Shown here in pieces: positions 5,173 through 12,261 of a stretch of DNA of 13,279 bases (positions within the stretch are counted from its first letter, which is position 1; the number at the start of each line of letters is the position of its first letter). This DNA is from Candidatus Wolfebacteria bacterium CG_4_10_14_0_8_um_filter_39_64. GTDB lineage: Bacteria > Patescibacteriota > Minisyncoccia > UBA6257 > UBA9933. Under the pieces are notes generated by a model that saw only the letters and a program-made list of their open reading frames with translations, was not told where the DNA came from and searched no databases. Location of the stretch: the NCBI GenBank assembly GCA_002784365.1, contig PFKY01000059.1:1-13279 (forward strand), written 5' to 3'. A program made the position numbers and the translations under genes.

Positions 5173-5718
5173 ATGGAAAACGCAAATAAAATATCAGCCG
5201 CCATTGAAGCCATTCTTTTTGTTTACGGCGAGCCGATGGAGATAAAGAAAATTACCAAACTATTCAAAACCGATGAGACTACAGTAAAGGAAGCGCTTAA
5301 AAACCTTGAACAAGAATTTTCGGCTGAAAATAGGGGATTGAAATTAATTTTTAAGGATTCGCCGGCTGGCGGTTCTGTCCAATTGGCAACCAAGCCGGAC
5401 TTTGCCTCTTTCTTTGAAAATTTCATTAAAGAAGAATTTAAGGAGAATTTGACGCCTGCCTCTTTGGAGACGCTCTCCCTGATTGCTTATTTGGGACCGG
5501 TATCGCGTGCTCAAATTGATTATTACCGGGGCGTCAATTCCACCTTTATTTTGAGGAGTTTATTAATTCGCGGATTAATTGAGCGCTATCCCGACCCGAA
5601 AAGAACCAATATTTATCTTTACGAAGCAAGCTTTAATTTGTTAAAATATTTAGGAATATCCAAGGTTGAAGAGCTGCCGGAATATGAAAAATTTAAAGGG
5701 CTTTCTCAGAATTTTTGA
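5173..5718 (+). CDS. scpB: Segregation and condensation protein B
   Basis: A 181-residue tandem winged-helix protein that forms a dimer on ScpA and helps the SMC-ScpAB complex act on DNA. The N-terminal wing begins KISAAIEAILFVYGEPMEIK. The second wing holds the hallmark LTPASLETLSLIAYLGPVSR then AQIDYYRGVNS (about residues 94-123), followed by LLIRGLIERYPDPKRTNIYL, and ends KYLGISKVEELPEYEKF, the usual C-terminus. Length is normal. Start ATG 5173 lies 10 bases after scpA with no clear Shine-Dalgarno site. It is translated together with, or from a promoter inside, scpA. Confidence 0.95.
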   Translation: MENANKISAAIEAILFVYGEPMEIKKITKLFKTDETTVKEALKNLEQEFSAENRGLKLIFKDSPAGGSVQLATKPDFASFFENFIKEEFKENLTPASLETLSLIAYLGPVSRAQIDYYRGVNSTFILRSLLIRGLIERYPDPKRTNIYLYEASFNLLKYLGISKVEELPEYEKFKGLSQNF

Positions 5719-5758
5719 GCTGATAGACAAGCGATAAAAATTCTGCAACAAAACCTTT

Positions 5759-5864
5759 ACCCCGCCCATACTTTGCTGGCGATAATGGCTTAAAGATAAA
5801 TAGTTTGTTCTGAACAATCTTTCTTATTCTGGAACCAACATCATTAGCAAAGTATGGGCGGGGT
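5759..5864. repeat. 106-bp element with perfect 19-bp inverted ends
   Basis: Arms ACCCCGCCCATACTTTGCT (5759-5777) and its exact reverse complement (5846-5864) enclose 68 bases. A central TTGTTC-T-GAACAA (5805-5817) gives a second symmetrical core. No reading frame, T-tract or target-site duplication is visible. The G/C-rich arms contrast with the A/T-rich centre. It could be a MITE-like element, a structured RNA, or a REP-like repeat. It fills most of the gap between scpB and the carboxypeptidase gene. Confidence 0.88.
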
Positions 5865-5875
5865 GCTCAATTTTA

Positions 5876-5884
5876 TGGTAAAAT
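5876..5884 (+). promoter_or_regulatory. Candidate extended -10 promoter for the carboxypeptidase
   Basis: TGG-TAAAAT matches the extended -10 form TGnTATAAT with one change. It would start transcription near 5891, about 30 bases before the ATG at 5924. No -35 box is seen; the upstream position falls in the inverted-repeat arm. Confidence 0.35.
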
Positions 5885-5923
5885 TTACTTCACCAAAGGT
5901 TCATAAATTTTAATAAAATTGGC

Positions 5924-7093
5924 ATGCGTTTCCAAGCAATATTACTTTCTTTGATCATTTTAGTTTCGCTTTTGATAAGCGGAGCTAAATTTCCGTCAAC
6001 CCCGTCTTCTAAGGAGAATGTTTCTCAGACTGCTCCGGCTGAAACGTCTGTTTTTGTGAAGGATTTATATTCAGCCCTGTCAGGGAGGGTTGCTTTGGTT
6101 GGTCAGAATTTAACCGTAGCTAACCGGAACTTAAACCAAAACTTAAATCAGAATTTAAATGCACTCAGCCGGAATTTAACCGTTACCGCCGATAAGCTTG
6201 ATCAAAACTTAGCCGCTCTGAAACAAATTGCATCCGCCAATGTCCATGATTTTCTCGCAAAGGCTTCGGACTCCAATCCAGAAAATCCTCCTTCCGTTAT
6301 TTCGTATCCGGCTCTAATTTCAAAGGCAGAAATCAATGCTGAACAGATTTTTCCCTGCAATGCGAACCAATCCGCTTTTGTCAGCAAAGCCATATTAATA
6401 AAATATCTGGATTACAATTTTAACGTTTTTGAATTAAATCCGGAAAAACGCTGGCCCATAGCTTCTTTGAGCAAATTAATGACCGTTCTCGTGGCTATTG
6501 AAAAAATTGACTTGGACAAAGAAATAATAATGACCGAGAAAGCCGTCTCCAGCGACGGAACCGTCGGCGACTTTAGAGCCGGAGAAATTTTTAAAATACG
6601 TGATTTAATTAAAGCAATGCTAATCGTCTCAAGCAATGATGCGGCTGTAGCCGTCGCCGAAGATTTTGGTGAAAAAGAATTTATCAACGAAATGCAGAAA
6701 AAAGCGGCTGAACTTAAAATGTTTAAAACAACGTATTTGGAGCCAACCGGTCTTTCCTTTATTAATCAATCAACCGTTGATGATTTGGCCAAATTGGCAA
6801 CTTACATTTATTTTAATCATCCGGAAATTTTGGAGATTTCCCGCCAGAAAGAAACGGAATTAACGGAATTAAAATCAAATACGTCAAGAAAATTACTCAG
6901 CATTAATAAGTTTGCCGGAGAACCGGATTTTATCGGCGGGAAAACCGGCTACATTGAAGAAGCTTTGGGCCGTAATTTAATAGCCCTTTTTGAAATTAAC
7001 GACAAAACGGTTTTGACCATTACGCTCGGCGCCGATGATTCTTTTAAAGAGACGGCAAGATTGAAAGAATTTGTTCAAAATTGCCAAAAATGA
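5924..7093 (+). CDS. Serine-type D-alanyl-D-alanine carboxypeptidase (S11, PBP5-like)
   Basis: A 389-residue penicillin-binding protein that removes the terminal D-Ala from pentapeptides and so limits 4-3 cross-linking. Residues 5-20 are a signal/anchor. The catalytic triad motifs are complete: SxxK at Ser181-Lys184 (ASLSKLM), SxN at 236-238 (SSND) and KTG at 340-342 (GGKTGY). Residues about 56-105 form an unusual Asn/Leu-rich stalk of seven-residue-like repeats (NRNLNQNLNQNLNALSRNLT), probably a coiled coil holding the domain away from the membrane. The C-terminal amphipathic anchor domain of E. coli PBP5 is absent, so attachment would be N-terminal. Start ATG 5924; the next start would cut the signal. 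mraY begins one base after its stop, so the two are co-transcribed. Confidence 0.93.
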   Translation: MRFQAILLSLIILVSLLISGAKFPSTPSSKENVSQTAPAETSVFVKDLYSALSGRVALVGQNLTVANRNLNQNLNQNLNALSRNLTVTADKLDQNLAALKQIASANVHDFLAKASDSNPENPPSVISYPALISKAEINAEQIFPCNANQSAFVSKAILIKYLDYNFNVFELNPEKRWPIASLSKLMTVLVAIEKIDLDKEIIMTEKAVSSDGTVGDFRAGEIFKIRDLIKAMLIVSSNDAAVAVAEDFGEKEFINEMQKKAAELKMFKTTYLEPTGLSFINQSTVDDLAKLATYIYFNHPEILEISRQKETELTELKSNTSRKLLSINKFAGEPDFIGGKTGYIEEALGRNLIALFEINDKTVLTITLGADDSFKETARLKEFVQNCQK

Positions 7094-7094
7094 C

Positions 7095-8168
7095 ATGTAT
7101 TTTACCCACGTCTTTTTAATCGTAAAAATCATAAGTTTTTTTATTTTATCTTTTGCGTTAGCCATTATTTTGGCACCGATTTTAATCCGCTTTTTATATA
7201 AATACAAGGCCTGGAAGAAGAAGCCCCGCGAGGAAACTTTTGGCGGCGAAAAAACGCCGATTTTCACAAAACTTCACGCGGCGAAAGAAGTAAGCACTCC
7301 GCGAATGGGCGGCATTCTCATTTGGGGGACCGTGGTCATTGTTGCTTTAGGCACTTTTTTGATTTCTCAATTTCTTCCCGATTCCTTAGCCGCCAAGATA
7401 AATTTTCTTTCCCGTTCGCAGACCTGGCTGCCGCTTTTTACTCTGGTTTCCGCCTCAATTTTAGGTTTGGTTGACGATATTTTAGTTGTCAAAAACAAAG
7501 GGAAATACATTGCCGGCGGCATGAGATTAAAGGTGAGATTGGCTTTAATCTCGCTGATTGCCATTATCGGCGCCTGGTGGTTTTATTTTAAACTTGATTG
7601 GTCAAGTATCTACATTCCTTTTTATGGTAATTTGGAAATTAACGGTCTCTATCTTTTAATTTTTGTCATTGTGGTTCTGGCAACTTTTTCCGGCGGCGTG
7701 GTTGACGGACTTGACGGGTTGTCAGCCGGGGTGATGATGCCGATTTTCGGCGCTTTCGGAGTAATTGCCTACAGCAAGGGGCTGTACGACTTAACGGTTT
7801 TAATTACCATTATCATCGGCGCTTTGTTTACTTATCTTTGGTTTAACATTCATCCGGCCAAGTTCTATATGGGCGAGACCGGAATGATGGGCTTGACCGT
7901 AACTTTGGCGGTTATCGCTTTTTTGACCAATTCCGTTTTATTTCTGCCCGTCATTGCTTTTGTTTTGGTGATGGAATCGGGTTCGGTTATTTTACAATTG
8001 CTTTCTAAAAAACTGAGAGGCAAAAAAATATTTTTATCCGCTCCAATTCATCATCACTTTGAAGCTTTGGGCTGGCCCGAGACCCAAGTAACAATGCGTT
8101 TCTGGATTATTTCCGCGGTTTGTTCCGGTTTAGGATTGATATTATTTTTCTTAAGTAAATTTTTATAA
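7095..8168 (+). CDS. mraY: Phospho-N-acetylmuramoyl-pentapeptide transferase
   Basis: Transfers phospho-MurNAc-pentapeptide from UDP to undecaprenyl phosphate, making lipid I on the inner membrane face. The 357-residue form has about ten membrane helices. Family marks are TPRMGGI (68-74), the double aspartate GLVDD (Asp127/128), VDGLDGLSAG (203-212), FNIHPAKFYMGETG (250-263) and the APIHHHFE signature (317-323). The usual MGDTG motif reads MGETG, so the position of the Mg-binding aspartate holds Glu261; GVVDGLDG also replaces NLTDGLDG. I chose ATG 7095, one base after the carboxypeptidase stop, over an in-frame TTG at 7071 that would overlap it. ATG 7095 puts the first membrane helix at the usual place. 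Confidence 0.95.
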   Translation: MYFTHVFLIVKIISFFILSFALAIILAPILIRFLYKYKAWKKKPREETFGGEKTPIFTKLHAAKEVSTPRMGGILIWGTVVIVALGTFLISQFLPDSLAAKINFLSRSQTWLPLFTLVSASILGLVDDILVVKNKGKYIAGGMRLKVRLALISLIAIIGAWWFYFKLDWSSIYIPFYGNLEINGLYLLIFVIVVLATFSGGVVDGLDGLSAGVMMPIFGAFGVIAYSKGLYDLTVLITIIIGALFTYLWFNIHPAKFYMGETGMMGLTVTLAVIAFLTNSVLFLPVIAFVLVMESGSVILQLLSKKLRGKKIFLSAPIHHHFEALGWPETQVTMRFWIISAVCSGLGLILFFLSKFL

Positions 8169-8197
8169 AATCTTCTCCTTTCCAGAACGGATCTTTT

Positions 8198-8206
8198 TGA
8201 TATAAT
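8198..8206 (+). promoter_or_regulatory. Extended -10 promoter directly before the amidohydrolase start
   Basis: TGA-TATAAT is a perfect extended -10 box. The GTG start (8213) lies six bases behind it, so the transcript would be leaderless or nearly so. No -35 box is needed for this class. It suggests the amidohydrolase-ftsW-murG set can be transcribed apart from mraY. Confidence 0.65.
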
Positions 8207-8212
8207 AGTAGT

Positions 8213-9730
8213 GTGACCATCCTTATCAAAAACATCCAGCTTCTTGACGGTTCGGGTAGGCCACCGGTCAAGGCCGATGTTTTGGTAAAAAACGACAAAA
8301 TTTCCGCCATCGGCAATTTTCCTAAATACCGGGCTGATGAAATTATTGACGGTTTGGGCGCTTATCTGGCACCGGGATTTGTTGACATTAACACCGATTC
8401 TGACCATTATTTGACTCTTTTTTCCAATCCCAGCCAGAAAGATTTTTTGCTTCAGGGCGTGACCACGATTATCGGCGGCCAATGCGGGGCATCGCTCGCG
8501 CCCTTGATTTACGGCTCCTTAGAATCAATCCGCGAATGGGCTGACATCAGTAAAATAAACGTCAACTGGCATACTTTGGCGGAATTTTTGAAGGCGATGG
8601 AGTGCCGGCCTTTGGGCGTTAATTTCGGCACTCTTGTCGGACACAAAACCATCAGGCAGGCCTTGGCAGGCGAGACCACCAGAGATTTATCACGCAACGA
8701 GCTGCGCGTTTTCAATTTAATTTTGGAGAAGTCCTTAAAAGAGGGTGCTTTTGGATTTTCCACCGGCTTGGGCTACCGACACAGCCGTAAAACTTCTTAC
8801 AGCGAAATTAAAGCCCTGGTGGAAACCGTGGCCAAGCTCAAGGGTCTTTACGCCACCCATCTCCGCGATGAAAAGAGAAATTTACTTTCCTCGGTCAGCG
8901 AAACAATTAACATTGCCAAAGAAACCGGCGCCAAAGTTTTAATCAGCCATTTCCGACCTCTGATTGGTTCGGGAGAAGATTACGAAGAGGCCTTAGATTT
9001 AATTGATAAAAATACCGATAAGGCCGACGTTTATTTTGACATATATCCTTTTAACGCCAGCACGGTTTTGGTTTCTACTTTTTTGCCGGATTGGGCTCAG
9101 GAACAAGACAAAGAAGTGATGCTGAAAGATATTCAAACTCCCGGCTTTAAAGAAAAAATTCTCAGAGGATTGCCCCGATTTAAAGGAGAAAAATTTATCA
9201 TTGTTAACGCACCCGGCAACGAATATCTGGTCGGAAAATCATTAAAAGAATTTTCTCAAAATAGAGATTTGACCGTTTACGAAGGATTATTGGCTTTAAT
9301 GAAACTGACCAATTTCCGGGCCGTGGCTTCTTATGAAAATATCAGCCTTAAAAAAGTTGTTAAAGCCATAACCCATAATCGGGCCATTGTCGCTTCCAAC
9401 GGCGTCAGACCCGAGCGTTCTTATCGCACTTTTATAAGATTTTTGGAATTGGCGGAAAAAGCCCCGACGCCCGAAGTGGGTCGGGGTCCCGACCGAAGCG
9501 TCGGGAAAAAAATTATGCCCATCGAAACAGCTATTCATAAAATCACCGGTTTGCCGGCCCAAAAACTGGGCCTGGGTGAAAGGGGATTAATTAGAGACGG
9601 CTGGTTTGCCGATTTGGTGCTCTTCAAAGACGCGGAAATTCGGGAGGTGATTTTAAACGGAAAAAGAGTGGTTAAAGACGGGAAGTTTCAGGATGTTTTG
9701 GCGGGAAAAATTTTAAGACACAGTACATAA
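8213..9730 (+). CDS. Divergent D-aminoacylase/N-acyl-D-amino-acid deacylase-like amidohydrolase
   Basis: A 505-residue amidohydrolase-superfamily protein close to D-aminoacylases, which remove acyl groups from D-amino acids. Family marks: GVTTIIGGQCGASLAPL (Cys91, metal ligand position), GFSTGLGYRHSRKTSYSEIK, KGLYATHLRDE (His216), ISHFRPL (His246) and the C-terminal FADLVLFKDAEIREVILNGK. Key residues differ from the family: the usual GFIDxHTH reads GFVDINTD, so HxH is Asn60/Asp62, and the usual SDG reads SNG (Asn396), replacing the catalytic Asp. It may use another metal set, have a changed reaction, or be a binding protein. Residues about 417-433 (PTPEVGRGPDRSVG) come from a palindromic insertion. 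It sits where murD usually lies, between mraY and ftsW, suggesting a role with D-amino acids or wall peptides. GTG start at 8213, with a -10 box just upstream. Confidence 0.8.
   Translation: MTILIKNIQLLDGSGRPPVKADVLVKNDKISAIGNFPKYRADEIIDGLGAYLAPGFVDINTDSDHYLTLFSNPSQKDFLLQGVTTIIGGQCGASLAPLIYGSLESIREWADISKINVNWHTLAEFLKAMECRPLGVNFGTLVGHKTIRQALAGETTRDLSRNELRVFNLILEKSLKEGAFGFSTGLGYRHSRKTSYSEIKALVETVAKLKGLYATHLRDEKRNLLSSVSETINIAKETGAKVLISHFRPLIGSGEDYEEALDLIDKNTDKADVYFDIYPFNASTVLVSTFLPDWAQEQDKEVMLKDIQTPGFKEKILRGLPRFKGEKFIIVNAPGNEYLVGKSLKEFSQNRDLTVYEGLLALMKLTNFRAVASYENISLKKVVKAITHNRAIVASNGVRPERSYRTFIRFLELAEKAPTPEVGRGPDRSVGKKIMPIETAIHKITGLPAQKLGLGERGLIRDGWFADLVLFKDAEIREVILNGKRVVKDGKFQDVLAGKILRHST
9463..9505. 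repeat. 43-bp two-stem palindromic insertion inside the amidohydrolase
   Basis: Outer stem CCCGACGC (9463-9470) with GCGTCGGG (9498-9505), inner stem GGTCGGG (9479-9485) with CCCGACC (9488-9494) and a two-base loop. It is read in frame as PTPEVGRGPDRSVG, in a region where D-aminoacylases have a variable loop after the RxYxTF motif. The base composition is far more G/C-rich than the flanks. Confidence 0.82.
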
Positions 9731-9734
9731 CAAC

Positions 9735-9762
9735 AAAAGTCAATGGTCAAAAGTCAATGGTC
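9735..9762 (+). repeat. Four-unit heptanucleotide repeat over the ftsW start codon
   Basis: AAAAGTC, AATGGTC, AAAAGTC, AATGGTC, in 7-base register and followed by a partial AAAAC. It holds two ATG codons 14 bases apart, in different frames; only the first (9743) opens ftsW. The first residues of FtsW (MVKSQWSK) are therefore repeat-derived. Confidence 0.85.
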
Positions 9763-10879
9763 AAAACAGGGTCATCATCCAGATTATGTCTTTATTTCCT
9801 GTATTGTCATACTGGTGGTTTTCGGCTTGGTTATGCTTTCCAGCGCTTCTTCGGATTTGGGCAAAATTAAATTTAACGATACCTATTTTTATTTGAAGCA
9901 CCAGTTGCTTTACGGATTAAGTTTGGGAATATTGGGATTTCTAGCCGGCAGCCTGATTTATTATCGCTGGTGGCAAAAATTAGCCGTTCCTTTATTGCTT
10001 CTCAGCTTGTTGGCTTTAATTTTAGTCTTTACTCCTTTGGGTTTTTCCCATGGCGGATCCAACCGCTGGCTCAATCTTGGATTTTTATCGGTTCAGCCTG
10101 CAGAAATTTTGAAATTTTCTTTTATTGTTTATTTAGCCGCCTGGTTAAGTTCCAAAAAAGGAAAAAGTTCTTATCGCCAAACAAATATTTTATCGGGATA
10201 TTTGCCTTTTCTGATTATTTCCGGTCTGGTGGCTTTTCTTATTTATAGACAACCCTCAACCACTACGATTATTATTATTATGAGTAGCGGTCTTTTGGTT
10301 TATTTTACAAGCGGTGCCCGGCTGTCCTTTGTCCTTGGCACAATATTTTTAGGATTAATAGCTTTGACTTTGGCTATTTCTTTTAGTCAGTATCGTTTGG
10401 AGCGAATAGAAACCTACGTCAAAACATTTTTTGGCCCCGAGGCCGTTGATTCCCAGGTTAAAGGCTATCATATTAGCCAGGCTAAAATGGCGATCGGTTC
10501 TGGCGGTCTTTGGGGCGTGGGATTCGGCAAATCAACCACCAAGTTTAAATATCTGCCTGAGCCAATCAGCGATTCAATATTCGCCGTGATTGCCGAAGAA
10601 CTGGGTTTTGTCGGCGCTATTCTTTTAATTGGAGTTTTTATTTTGCTCTTCATCAGAGGAATTATGATAGCGAAAAATTCCCGTAACCAGTTTGCCAAAT
10701 TAACGGTCATCGGTTTTATTTTAATAATTACCATTCAGGCCTTTATTAATGTTGCGGCCATTTCAGGGTTGCTTCCCTTGACCGGCGTCCCCCTGCCATT
10801 CATCAGTTATGGCGGCACTTCTTTGGCTATTTTTTTGACTATGGCCGGAGTTATTGCTAACATTTCTAAGTACACTTAA
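9743..10879 (+). CDS. ftsW: Peptidoglycan glycosyltransferase FtsW (SEDS family)
   Basis: A 378-residue, ten-helix SEDS polymerase that joins lipid II into glycan strands at the septum, working with a class B penicillin-binding protein. Marks are VMLSSASS near residue 30, GGSNRWLNLGFLSVQPAEIL (104-123), the large outer loop GSGGLWGVGFGKSTTKFKYL then PEPISDSIFAVIAEELGF with the essential Asp277, and GLLPLTGVPLPFISYGGTS (342-360). FtsW is preferred over RodA because of the murG neighbour and the LPLTGVPLPFISYGG form, but the paralogs are close. The start ATG lies in a heptanucleotide repeat; the conserved protein begins at about HHPDYVF (11-17). The gene begins 12 bases after the amidohydrolase and ends 5 before murG. 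Confidence 0.92.
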   Translation: MVKSQWSKQGHHPDYVFISCIVILVVFGLVMLSSASSDLGKIKFNDTYFYLKHQLLYGLSLGILGFLAGSLIYYRWWQKLAVPLLLLSLLALILVFTPLGFSHGGSNRWLNLGFLSVQPAEILKFSFIVYLAAWLSSKKGKSSYRQTNILSGYLPFLIISGLVAFLIYRQPSTTTIIIIMSSGLLVYFTSGARLSFVLGTIFLGLIALTLAISFSQYRLERIETYVKTFFGPEAVDSQVKGYHISQAKMAIGSGGLWGVGFGKSTTKFKYLPEPISDSIFAVIAEELGFVGAILLIGVFILLFIRGIMIAKNSRNQFAKLTVIGFILIITIQAFINVAAISGLLPLTGVPLPFISYGGTSLAIFLTMAGVIANISKYT

Positions 10880-10884
10880 CTACA

Positions 10885-12039
10885 ATGAGAATCTTATTTA
10901 CCGGCGGAGGCACCGGCGGACATATTTATCCGATTATAGCCGTGGCCGAGGAACTCCAAAAATTATCCGTTGAAAAAAAGATTGAAATGGATTTGCGTTA
11001 TTTCGGCTCTCCGGAAATGTTCCGTTCGGTTTTGGAGCAAAACGGCATCGGGGTTTCAAAAATCTTTTCCGCTAAGCTGCGCAGATATTTTGATTTAAGA
11101 AATTTCCTTGACATTCCGATTCTGCTTCCTTTAAGCGTTATTCAGGCGTTCTGGAAAGTTTTCTGGTTTATGCCCGATGTTTTGTTTTCTAAAGGCGGAC
11201 CAGGTTCTTTGCCGGTTGTTTTGGCCTGCAGATTTTATTGCGTCCCGATCATTATTCACGATTCTGACACTATAATAGGATTAGCCAATCGATTGGCGAT
11301 TTATTGGGCTAAACGAATTGCCGTTTCTTTTGATTCAACTGCCAAAACACTTCTTGAGAATGAAAAATTATCCGGAAAAGTGGCTTTGGTCGGCAATCCG
11401 ATTCGGCGGTCATTAATCAGTGGTGATATTTTAGATTCGGCAACCGCTAAAAAAATTTTTGGCTTTAACCCGGAAAAACCGGTAATTTTAGTTATTGGTG
11501 GTTCACAAGGCGCGGTAAAAATAAACGACCTTATGCTGGAGATAGTCGGAGAAATAATTAGAGATTTTCAAATTCTTCATCAAACTGGAATTAAAAATTT
11601 TGAAGATTTCAAAAAGGAATTAGACATTATCTTAAGAAATTACCCGGAAGAACAGCGCAGCCGATACAAAACAGTTCCCTATTTTGAAAAGGACTTGAAA
11701 GACGCTTATACGGCAGCTGACGTCGTGGTTTCCCGGGCTTCCAGCGGCTCAATTTTTGAAGCCGCGGCTTTCGCTAAACCATCAATTTTAATTCCTTTGC
11801 CAGAAGAAGTGGTCGGCGACCATCAAACCACTAATGCCTATGAATATGCCAGGACTGGCGCCGCCGTCGTCATTGAACAAGCCAATCTGGAACCAAATAT
11901 TTTCTTAGGTCAGCTTAAAAAAATATTTTCCGAACCGGAAAAATTGAATCAAATGTCTCAAGCTGCCAAAAATTTCGCCAAACCAAAAGCAGCCAGAGCA
12001 ATTGCCGAGGAAATAATAAAATTAGGAAGTAGGGGATAA
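10885..12039 (+). CDS. murG: UDP-GlcNAc:lipid I N-acetylglucosaminyltransferase
   Basis: A GT-B (family GT28) enzyme on the inner membrane face that adds GlcNAc to lipid I, giving lipid II for FtsW. It is 384 residues, normal to slightly long. The N-domain opens with MRILFTGGGTGGHIYPIIAV; the glycine loop at 7-13 ends in the conserved His13. HDSD (125-128) replaces the usual HExN, followed by the expected GLANR. The C-domain has VIGGSQGA (203-210), SRASSGSIFE (283-292; SRAGA in most homologs) and LPEEVVGDHQTTNA (305-318), which bind UDP-GlcNAc. The start at 10885 is 5 bases after ftsW, with no Shine-Dalgarno site, suggesting coupled translation. A terminator hairpin follows at 12077-12120. 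Confidence 0.95.
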   Translation: MRILFTGGGTGGHIYPIIAVAEELQKLSVEKKIEMDLRYFGSPEMFRSVLEQNGIGVSKIFSAKLRRYFDLRNFLDIPILLPLSVIQAFWKVFWFMPDVLFSKGGPGSLPVVLACRFYCVPIIIHDSDTIIGLANRLAIYWAKRIAVSFDSTAKTLLENEKLSGKVALVGNPIRRSLISGDILDSATAKKIFGFNPEKPVILVIGGSQGAVKINDLMLEIVGEIIRDFQILHQTGIKNFEDFKKELDIILRNYPEEQRSRYKTVPYFEKDLKDAYTAADVVVSRASSGSIFEAAAFAKPSILIPLPEEVVGDHQTTNAYEYARTGAAVVIEQANLEPNIFLGQLKKIFSEPEKLNQMSQAAKNFAKPKAARAIAEEIIKLGSRG

Positions 12040-12076
12040 GCGTGACTTTTAGAGGATTAATTAAAAGAAAAATTTT

Positions 12077-12120
12077 ATAACATTTATTCACGATCGTGAG
12101 TATTTGTTATATTTTATTTT
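12077..12120 (+). terminator. Terminator behind murG
   Basis: ATAACA (12077-12082) pairs with TGTTAT (12105-12110) around a perfect TCACGATCGTGA core, followed by ATTTTATTTT. The stem has internal mismatches and the tail is T-rich rather than a pure T-run. Position at the end of the wall-gene cluster supports it. Confidence 0.65.
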
Positions 12121-12134
12121 GCGACAGGTTGGGG

Positions 12135-12163
12135 TTGACAAATTAATAAAACTATGCTATCTT
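12135..12163 (+). promoter_or_regulatory. Strong promoter of the two-gene cassette
   Basis: Consensus TTGACA (12135-12140), an ideal 17-base spacer and TATCTT (12158-12163) preceded by TGC, so the extended -10 element is present too. Transcription would begin near 12170. It is the best-looking promoter in the window, and it leaves a leader of about 90 bases before the first small gene. Confidence 0.8.
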
Positions 12164-12181
12164 TTTAGCAACATTTCAAGG

Positions 12182-12235
12182 TGAGATGTCTGGTCAAAAA
12201 AAGAGCAGGCATCTCAAATGAGGTGTTTGCTCTTT
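12182..12235 (+). promoter_or_regulatory. Leader with two mutually exclusive hairpins (attenuator or riboswitch-like)
   Basis: Hairpin 1 pairs TGAGATGTCTG (12182-12192) with CAGGCATCTCA (12206-12216). Hairpin 2 pairs AAAGAGCAGGCATCTC (12200-12215) with GAGGTGTTTGCTCTTT (12220-12235), 16 pairs including G-U, on an AAAT loop. Both need the same bases 12206-12215, so only one can form. The competing strands TGAGATGTCTGGTC and TGAGGTGTTTGCTC look like diverged copies of each other. The tail after hairpin 2 (TTTAAATT) is a poor T-run, so it may act on translation, RNA stability or protein binding rather than termination. No known riboswitch class is recognised. Confidence 0.55.
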
Positions 12236-12261
12236 AAATTAAAAAGAAGGGGGGGTGAAAA

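Noticed and set aside
7071..8168. Longer MraY starting at TTG 7071
   Set aside because: It would overlap the carboxypeptidase end by 23 bases and add residues not expected before the first membrane helix. ATG 7095 one base after the stop is simpler.
8054..8482. 142-codon minus-strand frame over the mraY end and the amidohydrolase start
   Set aside because: It is a shadow of two well-supported genes on the other strand and has no family motif of its own.
12200..12240. Hairpin 2 of the leader as a simple intrinsic terminator
   Set aside because: The stem is strong, but the T residues are part of the stem and the tail TAAATTAAAA is not a T-run, so I treat it as a switch-like element only.
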